Origin: Flavobacterium sp. CBA20B-1
Lineage (GTDB): Bacteria > Bacteroidota > Bacteroidia > Flavobacteriales > Flavobacteriaceae
Assembly: GCF_028473145.1 (NCBI RefSeq)
Contig: NZ_CP092370.1
Coordinates: forward strand, 1,736,001 to 1,800,000
Direction: 5' to 3'
Length of the DNA: 64,000 bases
How positions within the stretch are numbered: the stretch's first letter is position 1; every line of letters starts with the position of its first letter. This document shows, one piece after another, positions 8,094 to 16,912 of the stretch. The notes under the pieces are model-generated. The model was not told the origin of the DNA. It searched no databases and saw only the letters and a program-made list of their open reading frames with translations. Made by a program: the position numbers and the translations under genes.

Positions 8094-9491
8094 CTATAAT
8101 TTTGTTTCGTTTTGTAATGCTTTTAATCGTTCAATTTTATCATCTCTATAAAAAAGATTCATGGTTTCAAAGGGAATGATGGTATTATCCTTATTTACGA
8201 TATGAACACATGATTTTTTTATGGCTCTCACATCAAAATTATGGGCGTCTATAAACTGCATAATAATGATTCTAAACAAATTGTCATAGCCAAGATTGGG
8301 TGCTTCTACAAACGGCAAACAACAAAGCAATTGGTGCAACTTATCAGATGCTTTGTCGGTAGAAGTTCCGGTACTAAAAATTTCAAACATTTTTTGATGC
8401 AGCGCTTCATCTTGCTCATATACAATCGTGTTTTTACTGTTGTCTAGTAAATCGGTGGGGTTGATATAGCGGGTGAGCGGTATGTTGTTTCCCTCTAGTT
8501 TCAGCACATATCCCATGGCCAAAGCATCTGGATTACACGGCACAGGAATGATATCATCTGGACTAAAAATGGTTGATTGTTCTAATATTTTTCTTCTAAC
8601 CTCGGTGAGCGTAATTCGGTCGGTTTCATGGTTGAAATTATCCAATCTACCCGCAATTTGTGTGGGTTGAAATGTGACGCCTCTCACACATTGTTGTTGA
8701 AGTGCATAGTCAATTATTTCGCCCATTTCATCATCGTTCAATCCTTTTTGAAGGGTGACAACCAAGGTGGTAGAAAGGTTGAGCTCATTGAGATGTTCCA
8801 AAGCTTTTTCTCGGATTTTCTTTAAATTGGCACCCCGCAATTGGTATAAGGCTTCTTCTTTGAACGAATCAAATTGCAAGTAAATTTCAAAGTCGGGTGC
8901 ATAGGATTTTAGTCGTTTGGCAAAATCAAAATCTTTGGCAATTAAAAGTCCATTGGTGTTTACCATCAGGTGTTTAATGGGCAAGGATTTAGCATAATCC
9001 AAAATTTCAAAAAATTGAGGATGTAGTGTTGGTTCGCCTCCGCTTATTTGCACCACATCTGGCTCTTTTTCATTGGCAACAATGGTGTCTAACATGGTTT
9101 TAACTTCCGCTAGGGTCCTATGCCTTCCGTATGTGGGTGATGAACCCGCATAGCAAGTGGGACAGGTTAAATTGCAACGGTCCGTAATTTCAATAATCGT
9201 TAGACAAGAGTGCTGCTCATGGTCTGGGCAAAGACCGCAATCATACGGGCAACCATAATGCGTTTTGGTATTGAATTTATATGGCGTTTCTGAAGGCTTG
9301 TTATAGTTTCTGATGTTTTTATAATAGGCAATATCGTCTGCAATGAGCACGCGCGAATTTCCATGTTCTGGACATCTTTTGAGCATATACACCTTTTCAT
9401 CTTCAAAGACAATTTTGGCATCAATGCGTTTTAAACATTCAGGACACAAACTGATGGTATAATCGTAATAAGTATATTTTCTAGTAGGCAT
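8094..9491 (-). CDS. Radical SAM protein of the Tes / MJ0619 type
   Basis: A 465-residue protein with the radical SAM cluster motif CNLTCPTC (CxxxCxxC, residues 108-115). It is preceded by a cysteine-rich N-terminus (SLCPECL, KRCPEHG, GCPYDCGLCPDH) and followed by QISGGEPTLHP. The C-terminal part contains FIDAHNFDVRAIKKSCVHIV and a later IPFETMN. This arrangement matches the family of archaeal tetraether lipid synthase (Tes) and MJ0619, not ordinary MoaA-like proteins. Those enzymes use two SAM molecules to couple or methylate unactivated carbons. The gene overlaps the Lgt-like gene by 11 bp, implying translational coupling and a lipid-related substrate. The exact reaction is unknown. Confidence 0.75.
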   Translation of the reverse strand: MPTRKYTYYDYTISLCPECLKRIDAKIVFEDEKVYMLKRCPEHGNSRVLIADDIAYYKNIRNYNKPSETPYKFNTKTHYGCPYDCGLCPDHEQHSCLTIIEITDRCNLTCPTCYAGSSPTYGRHRTLAEVKTMLDTIVANEKEPDVVQISGGEPTLHPQFFEILDYAKSLPIKHLMVNTNGLLIAKDFDFAKRLKSYAPDFEIYLQFDSFKEEALYQLRGANLKKIREKALEHLNELNLSTTLVVTLQKGLNDDEMGEIIDYALQQQCVRGVTFQPTQIAGRLDNFNHETDRITLTEVRRKILEQSTIFSPDDIIPVPCNPDALAMGYVLKLEGNNIPLTRYINPTDLLDNSKNTIVYEQDEALHQKMFEIFSTGTSTDKASDKLHQLLCCLPFVEAPNLGYDNLFRIIIMQFIDAHNFDVRAIKKSCVHIVNKDNTIIPFETMNLFYRDDKIERLKALQNETKL

Positions 9492-10224
9492 TTTTAATTA
9501 ATTTTTTTAAGGTTGCTGCATAATAAATCCAGCAAATGATACAAAGCCATTGAATGCTGCTGAGACCAAATACATAGAACACATTGGGTTTCAGGAATTC
9601 AATTCCAAAGCGAAATCCAAAGTAGGCAATCATAAATAATTGGAATAATAATCCGTTTTTTCTTTTCGTAAAATAGGAAATTTTTTGGAGGAAAAAGACC
9701 AAAAATAGCAAGAAAATAATTTCATACAAAGCAATTGGATGCCGAGACAAACCATCGCCTAAATTCATTCCCAAAAAGAAATGAGTTTCTTTGCCATAGG
9801 TAAATTCGTTGGTTCCGCTCAAAAAACAACCAATTCGGCCAATGATAATTCCCAAAATGATGGGATAGGTAAACAAATCGCCCGATGATTTTTTTTCATG
9901 AATGATTTTCTTTGCCAATTCCACGCCCAAAAGTCCGCCAAACAAACCGCCCATAATGGTTTTTGTATTCAGCAATTGCAATAGATTATCGGGACTGATG
10001 GGAATCATAGGATTTTCTAAAAACCCGAAAAATCTTGACCCCAAAAAAGCACCAAAAATTGCCCCTAAAATGATAGACAGTCGGTTTTTGCTAGAGATGC
10101 TATCCGGTTTGTGTTTGCGCAAATAAACATAATATCTGAACGCTATAAAAAACGCCAGATACTCCAGGATTAGATGCACATTGAGTTTTATCCCAAAAAC
10201 GGTGGGTTCAAAAGGTAAGGTCAA
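9481..10224 (-). CDS. Prolipoprotein diacylglyceryl transferase (Lgt)-like membrane protein
   Basis: A 247-residue multi-pass membrane protein with Lgt hallmarks: LGAIFGAFLGSRFFGFLENP near residue 55, GGLFGGLLGVELAKK near 92, GRIGCFLSG near 128 and RHPIALYEIIF near 160, the latter matching the HPxQLYE region with its conserved Glu. The usual Asn after GRIG in true Lgt (GRIGNF) is Cys here, so the substrate may not be a lipobox protein. It starts with TTG and no better ATG is present. It is the first gene of an operon with the Tes-like radical SAM protein, and is probably a paralogue of a housekeeping Lgt elsewhere. Confidence 0.75.
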   Translation of the reverse strand: MTLPFEPTVFGIKLNVHLILEYLAFFIAFRYYVYLRKHKPDSISSKNRLSIILGAIFGAFLGSRFFGFLENPMIPISPDNLLQLLNTKTIMGGLFGGLLGVELAKKIIHEKKSSGDLFTYPIILGIIIGRIGCFLSGTNEFTYGKETHFFLGMNLGDGLSRHPIALYEIIFLLFLVFFLQKISYFTKRKNGLLFQLFMIAYFGFRFGIEFLKPNVFYVFGLSSIQWLCIICWIYYAATLKKLIKNAY

Positions 10225-10430
10225 TAGTTTTATTTGAATTATATTTTACTAAAATAACATAAAAAATTGAATGGATAGGAAGTTTTTTTAGGCTTTATTT
10301 TTACAAAAACTCCGTTTTATTATCAAACAAAAAATCTGGAATACGCTGCTTTAATAAAGCATTTGATTTTTTAAAAAAAAGCATATTTAGTTATTGCTAT
10401 TCCGAAAAGAGAATATCAACTGACATATTT

Positions 10431-11672
10431 TTATAGTTTAGTTTTGTTTCCTTTTCCGTCAAGTTTATATTCAATTCCGTTTTCAATAAGCAATCCTTTT
10501 GTTTTTTCGGAGTTCTTTTCTTGACTGTGTTTTACGTCAATTGCGATGATTTTCCCATTAAAATCCTTCTTGATATCGTCAACTACAGAATGACCGAAGA
10601 TTATTTTTTTAGCTTGATAAAATAAAAGAATCTGGTCTAATTCTTTTTCGGTTATTTTATCATAATATTTGTAATCCATTGCAAATCCTCGATACCAAAA
10701 TATCCCTTCTGGTCCTATCAGAAAATTTGCCAGATCGTCATTCTCTGGCTCGTTATATAAATCCTTATTCCAATGATTTCTAGCAATTTCATTAATTTTA
10801 GTAATAGTAGGTTTAAATTTTAAAATTTTAGGACTTAATCCAGCATGAACAAAAATATAATCTCCAATTTTTTCAATACCATTTTTGGAATGTAACCATT
10901 TTCCAAGTTCTGTTTCGGTGGAATACATAAATTTAACTGCATTTTTATAATTTTCGTTATTATAAATAAGTTGAGCAATTTTCACATACTTTCTATCATT
11001 ATACTTATAACGTCCTTGAAAATTTAACAATTCGTGATTTCCCAAAATATAATGAACTTTACCTCCTTTTTTTTCTGCTTGTTCTTCCAATTTGTAAATC
11101 AACCAAAGAACTGGAACAACGTTGTTTCCTCGATCTACAAAATCACCCACTAAAACTAAATGTCCGCTTCCGAATATCCAATTAAATTTTTTGTCAATAA
11201 CTTGATTATTTTGCAAAAAACTTGAAAATCCGTTAAAGTTTCCTTCTATGTCTGATATTGCAATTAATTTTTCAGGAGTTTTATAGTGATGAGAATTTCG
11301 TGTAATAGAATCTCTTTTTTTGAAATAAAATGTATCTAAATCATTGTTATTTACTTGAACGAGAATAGAATCTGAATCTTTAAAAGATGTTTTAAGTACA
11401 TTATTGATTGAATCAACTCGATAAATTGATGAGTTTACTAAATAAGGCCCATCGATTCCGTTAAGTTCATATTTTTCTTGTTGGTTAAGAAATATTCCAA
11501 AATCTCTGTCTTTTTGAAAGAGAGCCCTTAATCCAGACCAATTGTCATAGGTTCCATCTTGATGTTCCACACGAAACCCAATAACCAAAAGTAAAAGAAA
11601 GACGAAACCAATAAAAATTAGGATCCCGCGAAATATGAATTTTAAAATTTTCTTTATTGACAGTTGTTTCAT
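10431..11672 (-). CDS. Membrane-anchored calcineurin-like metallophosphoesterase
   Basis: The start was taken at the ATG at 11672, which gives a basic N-terminus followed by one membrane anchor (about residues 14-34). The upstream in-frame 20 residues look noncoding. Metal-binding motifs are in order: SDIEGNF (in place of the usual DxH), VGDFVDRGN (GDxxDRG), ILGNHELLN (GNHE), FVHAGLSP and FGHSVVDD. These define a PPP/YfcE-type phosphoesterase, probably acting on phosphoproteins or nucleotides outside the inner membrane. The first His ligand is replaced by Glu, which is seen in some PPP-like subfamilies. The gene stands alone. Confidence 0.82.
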   Translation of the reverse strand: MKQLSIKKILKFIFRGILIFIGFVFLLLLVIGFRVEHQDGTYDNWSGLRALFQKDRDFGIFLNQQEKYELNGIDGPYLVNSSIYRVDSINNVLKTSFKDSDSILVQVNNNDLDTFYFKKRDSITRNSHHYKTPEKLIAISDIEGNFNGFSSFLQNNQVIDKKFNWIFGSGHLVLVGDFVDRGNNVVPVLWLIYKLEEQAEKKGGKVHYILGNHELLNFQGRYKYNDRKYVKIAQLIYNNENYKNAVKFMYSTETELGKWLHSKNGIEKIGDYIFVHAGLSPKILKFKPTITKINEIARNHWNKDLYNEPENDDLANFLIGPEGIFWYRGFAMDYKYYDKITEKELDQILLFYQAKKIIFGHSVVDDIKKDFNGKIIAIDVKHSQEKNSEKTKGLLIENGIEYKLDGKGNKTKL

Positions 11673-11770
11673 TAATATGCAAAGATTTACAAATTGGTTT
11701 TTTCTAGAGCATTTGGCTAGAAAATTACCCAAGAGTGGTCAGCTGGTTTTTTGATTATGAGGACGAAATT

Positions 11771-12283
11771 TTACTCTTTTGGGTTAAGTATTTCAAAGTC
11801 ATACAACGCAATTAAGTCTATTTTGTGCGCCCAAATTTCTTGCGTGTCAGTTCCTGGGAAAGCTCCAACAATGCTTGTATTTTCAAACTCATCATTAAAA
11901 TAATATTTTATATCAGCTTTATACATTAATGGAACATCTAGGTTATTTCTTATCTTGAGAAGTGTTTTGTAATCACTATCTTCTTTTCCATCATTATAAT
12001 ATGCTCCAACAAACAGAATATCGACTGTATTTTTTTGGGGATTTTCAGAAAAAACTTTGTCTTGTTTGTCAAAGGAATACATCTCTTCATAAGGTTCACT
12101 ACTTATGATTCTATATTCAAATTTGTTTTTAGAAGTTTCCTTTAATTAAAGCGTTAATTTAGTCCACAATGGAATGGTGTATGCACCATATTCGGTGGGT
12201 AATTCTTGAATTTTACTCTCTGTTTCTTGAGCAAAAACAAATTGAGTAGCCAAAAACAGTAGTAAATACAAACGTGCTTTCAT
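11771..12283 (-). pseudogene. Secreted hypothetical protein interrupted by an in-frame stop
   Basis: From the ATG at 12283 the frame encodes a signal peptide (MKARLYLLLFLATQFVFAQ) and about 25 more residues, then hits TAA at 12146-12148. The same frame continues open without a shift through LKETSKNKFEYRIISSEPY to a stop at 11771. The two parts look like one protein of about 170 residues split by a single nonsense codon. The downstream part has no recognised domain. It could instead be a separate gene starting at the ATG at 12082, but the continuous frame argues for one gene. Confidence 0.6.
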
Positions 12284-12388
12284 GAGGTATTTATTAAAAC
12301 TTAAACTTAATTACAAAAATCTGCTATTTCTAAAAAAAGGCAGCTACAATATAAAGTTAAATATAACGAAAATTTTTTACCCTTACAT

Positions 12389-12520
12389 TTAAACCAAAGT
12401 AACCCATTTGTCGTTATGGATTTCAGCTATGATTTGTATTTGTTTATTTTCCCTGAGTAAGTTGAATAATTTATTAAAATCTGTTTTTAAGGCGTATTTG
12501 GGATCTGCTTCATGCTGTTC
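12389..12520 (-). other. Open C-terminal fragment after the hypothetical gene, in a shifted frame
   Basis: After the TGA of the 12519-13223 gene, a frame shifted by one base is open for about 45 codons and reads like protein (KTDFNKLFNLLRENKQIQII, ending DKWVTLV). It has no start of its own. It may be the lost C-terminus of the upstream gene after a one-base change in the AAA at the end of that gene, or the relic of another gene. Confidence 0.35.
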
Positions 12521-13223
12521 AGCCTTTGTAATTCATTGGTTTCACATTCATAACTTTCATCCACTCACGTACCTTTAAAGGTTTCCAGTGTGTGTTTGTA
12601 TAAACACTATAAATATAATCATATAATTCATTGGTTAAGAAAATCAATCGGCCGTCATTTCCACCACCTACTAAATATAACCTTTCATTAATCCCTTGCT
12701 TCTCTGCTTCTTCATTTACTATTTGGGCAAATTGCATTACTGCTTCACCCCAACCATATCCTCTGAAATTTTTAAAAATGATATATTCAGATTCATTAAT
12801 AGTTATTCTATGATTTAACCATTTTTTTTCGTCATTCCATTCCTCTATGTGGTCAGTAACATTTATTTTCAGTCCAATTTTGTCAAAAGTTGGTCTAACA
12901 TGTTCCAAAAGATCTGTAAATCCACCCTCCTCGTAAACTGCTTCTCCATCGCAGGAATAATATCTATAATCAAGAGGAACTCCTGTTTCGTTGTCCCAAA
13001 TAGTAACTAATTCATTATTTGGATCAAAATTTTCGATTAAGTCGGTTTTTAAATGGTCGATATTATTCTCTTCAGCATATTTATAATATCCTAATTTTTC
13101 TAATTTTGCAACAAATTCCGTTGCCGAAACTCTCTCAGTAGAGATTTCTTTACTTTTTGTATTTAAAGTTCTGAGAACAATAAATATAATTATTATTCCA
13201 AATATTAAGCTCCATTTTTCCAT
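12519..13223 (-). CDS. Hypothetical membrane-anchored protein
   Basis: The ATG at 13223 was chosen instead of the GTG at 13241; it gives 234 residues with an N-terminal membrane segment (WSLIFGIIIIFIVLRTL). The soluble part is acidic and contains a Gly-rich GYGWGEAVMQFAQ stretch and LVGGGNDGRLIFLTNELYDY near the end. No family was recognised. The last codons overlap a shifted open frame downstream, so the C-terminus may be truncated. It lies just outside the left edge of the cassette-like array. Confidence 0.55.
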   Translation of the reverse strand: MEKWSLIFGIIIIFIVLRTLNTKSKEISTERVSATEFVAKLEKLGYYKYAEENNIDHLKTDLIENFDPNNELVTIWDNETGVPLDYRYYSCDGEAVYEEGGFTDLLEHVRPTFDKIGLKINVTDHIEEWNDEKKWLNHRITINESEYIIFKNFRGYGWGEAVMQFAQIVNEEAEKQGINERLYLVGGGNDGRLIFLTNELYDYIYSVYTNTHWKPLKVREWMKVMNVKPMNYKG

Positions 13224-13247
13224 TTGGTTAAAACATTTCACCTATAG

Positions 13248-13412
13248 CACCACTCAAAAATAGAAAAAATATAACTTGCTTTATGCTCGGATGAAAAAAA
13301 ATGCCTTTTCAAAATAGTTTTCAAAAAATAAACCTCGCTTAATAAGGCTTTAAACGAGGTTGGATATTCAATGTGTTTTCTGAAAAATGGAGGTTGTGCA
13401 AGGGTTGCAGAT
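13248..13412. repeat. 165-bp direct repeat, copy 1 (left array edge)
   Basis: Nearly the same sequence recurs at 15419-15588, with a few substitutions and indels. It contains an imperfect hairpin (AACCTCG ... CGAGGTT around 13335-13362) and ends in GCAGATGTTATACG, comparable to GCAGATGTTGGCGG at the second copy. The second copy is the body of an attC-like site, so this one is probably a decayed site marking the end of the array. Confidence 0.6.
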
Positions 13413-13437
13413 GTTATACGTTCGTTTTTTATTTTCC

Positions 13438-14139
13438 TCAAGCTCTTTCATAAATATATTGTGCTATCGATATTTTGTCTGCAAAATCTCGGTCAATATC
13501 GGCAAAGTGAAAAAATCCTTTTTCTAAACATTGAGATTTTTCTTTTATCCATAATTTTAAATTTCCAACAGAATCGTCATCAAAATCCCGAAACTCTTTT
13601 TTCTTGTTTTTTAAGTCGTTGTAATAGTTAAGTACTAAATCGACAAAATTTGAAAAACTATTGTCGGAAAAACTGATTGTCCAACGGTTTAGTAATTGCT
13701 CAATGTTGTTTGTTAATTTGTAAATTTCGGTAAAAACCTCTTTGTCAAAATATTTTTTTCGTTTAACTACGTCTGTCCACCAAGCCAATAAGAATTGCTT
13801 AATTGAAGTTTTTTCGGTTTCTGCCCATTCTTGCCATTTCCCATATTCAAGTTTTCCAAGTACTACGAAAGTGTCAAAAACAAAATCAGTAGTTGCTAAA
13901 AGTTCGAATATTCTCGGTAAGTAATGCTTAAAGTCATTTGTATCGCCCCAAGTTGTAATTGCCTTAAAAGCATACCTTGAAAGGTCGTCTTCAACTAAAT
14001 CTCGTAATTGTTTGGAATGGAATTTTTCTTTGTCAGAATCAGAAACACAGCAAGGACAACCTTCAATTGTCGATCTAAAAGGGTAAATCGAAAAAGTAGT
14101 GTATAGATTTTCAATAGCTATTTTCAGTTCTTCTGTCAT
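13438..14139 (-). CDS. Hypothetical protein (cassette cargo)
   Basis: A 233-residue soluble, mostly helical protein with many aromatic residues. A CPCC motif (EGCPCCVSDSDK, residues 27-38) near the N-terminus could bind metal. No signal peptide and no recognised family. It is the leftmost complete gene of the array, and its stop lies just beside the 165-bp repeat. Function unknown. Confidence 0.6.
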   Translation of the reverse strand: MTEELKIAIENLYTTFSIYPFRSTIEGCPCCVSDSDKEKFHSKQLRDLVEDDLSRYAFKAITTWGDTNDFKHYLPRIFELLATTDFVFDTFVVLGKLEYGKWQEWAETEKTSIKQFLLAWWTDVVKRKKYFDKEVFTEIYKLTNNIEQLLNRWTISFSDNSFSNFVDLVLNYYNDLKNKKKEFRDFDDDSVGNLKLWIKEKSQCLEKGFFHFADIDRDFADKISIAQYIYERA

Positions 14140-14196
14140 TTTTTTGGTATCTTTGTTTAAGCACGTCGCTACGCTTTTCGGGCTTTGATTTCGGGC

Positions 14197-14279
14197 GGCT
14201 AACTAGCACGAAACCGTCAATCTGTACTGAACTAGATGAAGCACAAAACTTCATTTAACCACTGCAGGCTTTGTTAGCA
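14197..14279 (-). repeat. attC-like site a (short, weak)
   Basis: The outer boxes are GGCTAAC (14197-14203) and GTTAGCA (14273-14279), an inverted pair 83 bp apart. The right box GTTAGC matches the left box GGCTAAC of site b, the other end of the same cassette. The internal arms are poor, so this is the least certain site. Confidence 0.4.
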
Positions 14280-14286
14280 AGCATTT

Positions 14287-15282
14287 TTACTTTAATTTTT
14301 TTATAAATCCATAAGTTGGAACAGGCGTTTTTCCGTTTGGTATTTCGCTAAATGCCTTGTAAAAAACATAGTCCTTGTTCTTTTCAATTCCATTAAAAGC
14401 TTTGATAATCTCTGAATGAACTTTTTCATACTCTGCGTTGGTTTGCACCGTATCTTTTAAGTCTAAGTTGGTCACATACTCAATCATCGGGAAATATCCT
14501 TCTTCAGTTCCTTGTGGATAGATTGACAAGATTTGTGGTTTTGAGTCAATTGCTTCAAGGGTCATTGGAAATTTATATTTAGAGTTTACTTCTTTCATTA
14601 CTTTTTCATAAAACCCTTTCATTTCCTCTTCTTTTTGATATTGCCAAAAATTATTGGCGGGATTTGCCACTCTTGAGCTTAGAAACATATTGTTCGCAGC
14701 ATTAATCAAATATCCATTTTCATGTTCTACTTTGGCTTCAGAGTACAATTCAGGGGCAGTTTTGTCATTGACTTTGTATTGTCCGAAATGAAGGATATTG
14801 AGCTTCCAACCATCGGGATACTTTCCATAAATGTTGGTAACAATAAATTCGTCAAGACCGCTTTTGGAAATTAAAAGGGAAATAAACATTTCTTCGTTTA
14901 AGGCTTGATAATTTATAGAATAGTCATTTAGTCCGCTAACTCCTGAAATAACAGTATTTCCAATCCCTGTAGTTGAATTCTTTGTATGAAATTGATTTAA
15001 AACTTTATAGTCAGTCGTAGTAATCACGCCACTTGCTTGTTCAAGCAATTGACCAATGTTATCACCACTTTTTTCTAATAACTTATCTGACATCATTGAT
15101 TTCAGAAGTTCAATATTATTTGTAGTAACGGCCTCCAAAACTTTTATGTCTAACGTTTCAATTTCATTTTTTAGACTTTGTTCAATGTTTTCGTCTTTCC
15201 AAATTCCTGTAGTTCCAACGTTACAGCTTTGAAGTACAAAGACTGTTATAATTGTCAAAAGGATTGTTTTTATTCTTATCAT
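14287..15282 (-). CDS. Hypothetical lipoprotein
   Basis: 331 residues with a lipoprotein signal peptide (IITVFVLQSC, Cys20 as the lipidated residue). The following 100 residues contain an NTF2/SnoaL-like pattern (VLEAVTTNNIELLKSMMS) as found in small ligand-binding domains, but this is only suggestive. A later part is rich in Asn and aromatic residues. The gene is the sole cargo of the cassette between sites a and b. Confidence 0.6.
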   Translation of the reverse strand: MIRIKTILLTIITVFVLQSCNVGTTGIWKDENIEQSLKNEIETLDIKVLEAVTTNNIELLKSMMSDKLLEKSGDNIGQLLEQASGVITTTDYKVLNQFHTKNSTTGIGNTVISGVSGLNDYSINYQALNEEMFISLLISKSGLDEFIVTNIYGKYPDGWKLNILHFGQYKVNDKTAPELYSEAKVEHENGYLINAANNMFLSSRVANPANNFWQYQKEEEMKGFYEKVMKEVNSKYKFPMTLEAIDSKPQILSIYPQGTEEGYFPMIEYVTNLDLKDTVQTNAEYEKVHSEIIKAFNGIEKNKDYVFYKAFSEIPNGKTPVPTYGFIKKLK

Positions 15283-15300
15283 TTTGTTCTTTTAAATGGT

Positions 15301-15590
15301 GGCTAACTGCTTTCGGCTTCGCGATGTTGGGAAATTAAAAATGCAAATACCCAATAAAATTTCAATGCTTAAATTTAGCACTATACCAACCATTTTACAA
15401 AACCGCATACACCTGTTTCACCACTCAAAAATAGAAAAAAATATCTTGCTTTATGCTCGGATGAAAATAAAATGCCTTTTCAAAATACTTTTCAAATAAT
15501 AAACCTCGCTTAATAAGGCTTTAAACGAGGTTGGATATTCTATGTGTTTTCTGAAAAATGGAGGTTGTGCACGGGTTGCAGATGTTGGCG
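15301..15590 (-). repeat. attC-like site b, containing copy 2 of the 165-bp repeat
   Basis: The left box is GGCTAAC (15301-15307) and the right box GTTGGCG (15584-15590). The repeat copy spans 15419-15588, with the AACCTCG/CGAGGTT hairpin inside. At 290 bp it is longer than the main class of sites in the array. Its left box matches the right box of site a. Confidence 0.5.
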
Positions 15591-15613
15591 GTAGTTTTCA
15601 GCGTGTAGTTGTT

Positions 15614-16054
15614 TTATCGCCCATATTTTTCCTTTAGTTCGAGTTTTTTAATTCGAGAGGTTATTGCTCCTTCTTTTCTTTCGAAGATATGAGTAAGTTC
15701 TTTTACTTTTTTACCTTCACAAAATAGCAATTCAAGTTTTTCATCATCTTCTTCTGTCCAAGGTTGATAGGCATTTTGGGGTGTTGCTCTAATTTTTTCT
15801 ATTGAATATTTTTTTTCTTCAGTCTTTGGTTGTTGAAGTTCTTTAAACTTCAATAGTGCATTTCTAAACGTATCCACAAAATCCTTTAAATCTTCTTCAA
15901 AAATCATAACTCTATGATGTTCCGAAGTATTGTCAGTTTTTTTCTTTTCTGAAATAGTTAGATACAAGTCTGCTTGTTCACTCTTTTTTATGTCAAAAAA
16001 GTAGGTTCGTTTTCCTTTTACTATTTTATCTGTATGTAATTTATTTTTGTTCAT
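15614..16054 (-). CDS. DUF3276 (PUR-alpha-like) protein with a C-terminal HTH
   Basis: 146 residues. The N-terminal half (GKRTYFFDIKKSEQADLYLT, followed by a HRVMIFEEDLKDF stretch) matches DUF3276, the bacterial PUR-alpha-like single-stranded nucleic-acid-binding fold found across Bacteroidetes. The C-terminal half (PWTEEDDEKLELLFCEGKKV onward) looks like a Myb/SANT-type helix-turn-helix. It probably binds nucleic acid. The ATG overlaps the stop of the upstream gene by 4 bp (ATGA), so the two genes form a two-gene cassette. Confidence 0.75.
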   Translation of the reverse strand: MNKNKLHTDKIVKGKRTYFFDIKKSEQADLYLTISEKKKTDNTSEHHRVMIFEEDLKDFVDTFRNALLKFKELQQPKTEEKKYSIEKIRATPQNAYQPWTEEDDEKLELLFCEGKKVKELTHIFERKEGAITSRIKKLELKEKYGR

Positions 16055-16623
16055 TTTGATAAATCTTCAATACATTGCTCTCTGATTTTCCAAAGCTCAT
16101 CGAGAGCGTAATTTATATTGTTGTTTTCATTGAGCCAATTTATTAAATAATCTTTATGTATTTGAACTTTAATATGGTTAATCTCATTTGGCTGGATTTC
16201 TGTTTCAAAGAGTAAGTCATTTACGAAGTCTGCTGATGAAGAATTTTGTTTAGTAAAATCAAAAATTTCATTTTCGTACTTCAAATAATTGTGTGCTTCC
16301 GGTATATACTTCAGCTTATTTTTTAACAAAGTCTTTCCAACTTTTGGCGTATTATGAGGATTCATCTTGAAAATTCCAAGTATCAGTTGAATGTTTTTAA
16401 AATCATTTTCATTTGCTAACTGTTTTAATACAGCGTGTTTGGTGCTACAAGTTCCTTTTTTCTCTATGAAAATGCTTTTTAAATCTTCTTTGTTTGAATT
16501 TCTTCCGTAACTCAAATTTTGAATATATTCAGTGGCTCGGTGAAATGTTAAGATATTTTGTCTTAAAAATGCTCTTGAGATTTCTCCGTGTGGTTTTATG
16601 TCAAAATTTGGAAGTTTTTTCAT
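16051..16623 (-). CDS. Putative transglutaminase-like (papain-fold) protein
   Basis: The start was moved to the ATG at 16623, because the longer open frame upstream runs through the attC-like site c. The 190-residue product contains EKKGTCSTKHAVLKQLA with Cys59, then EAHNYLKYENEIFDFT, the Cys/His/Asp order expected for a transglutaminase-like fold (bacterial relatives have GTCxxKH). The active role is unknown. It overlaps the DUF3276 gene by 4 bp, implying coupled translation within one cassette. Confidence 0.55.
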   Translation of the reverse strand: MKKLPNFDIKPHGEISRAFLRQNILTFHRATEYIQNLSYGRNSNKEDLKSIFIEKKGTCSTKHAVLKQLANENDFKNIQLILGIFKMNPHNTPKVGKTLLKNKLKYIPEAHNYLKYENEIFDFTKQNSSSADFVNDLLFETEIQPNEINHIKVQIHKDYLINWLNENNNINYALDELWKIREQCIEDLSK

Positions 16624-16646
16624 AGATGTTTGTTGCTTTAAAATGA

Positions 16647-16781
16647 CAGTAACGTTTTGCATGTATGAGTAGTTACGTGGTTTTGCACTAATCCGCCGTG
16701 GCGGAACACACCAAACTGAAAATCCTCGCGGATTTTCAGAAGTAGGCGACAAGTAGCAATTACTTATAGCTATTGTTGGGT
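16647..16781 (-). repeat. attC-like site c (135 bp)
   Basis: The left box is CAGTAAC (16647-16653) and the right box GTTGGGT (16775-16781). The arms GTATGAGTAGTTAC and CAATTACTTATAGC are largely complementary. Site k has the same arms (GAGTAGTTGCGTGG / AATTACTTATAGCC), so c and k belong to one site family. Confidence 0.6.
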
Positions 16782-16897
16782 TATCGTTTTTTTAATATTC
16801 CTTCGGTTATTATTTCAGTTTTTTCATAAAATGGATTGTAAAAATCAGGCTTCCATTCACCGTTTCTAAAGATGTAGGAAGAGTATTCATATCCCAT
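16781..16897 (-). CDS. Small ORF or read-through tail after the 16913 gene
   Basis: 38 codons starting at the ATG at 16897, in the same frame as the upstream gene and separated from it by a single TAA plus five codons. The product (MGYEYSSYIFRNGEWKPDFY and onward) reads like real protein. It is either a tiny separate gene or the C-terminus of the upstream gene cut off by a nonsense mutation. The stop codon touches the right box of site c. Confidence 0.4.
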   Translation of the reverse strand: MGYEYSSYIFRNGEWKPDFYNPFYEKTEIITEGILKKR

Positions 16898-16912
16898 TTC
16901 TCGTTTAATCTT

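Noticed and set aside
13238..13441. 67-codon frame over the 165-bp repeat
   Set aside because: It only exists because the repeat happens to be open; no protein-like features and the second copy does not keep it.
16623..16752. Longer start for the transglutaminase-like gene
   Set aside because: The extra 43 residues are encoded by the attC-like site c and look random; ATG at 16623 gives a normal start.
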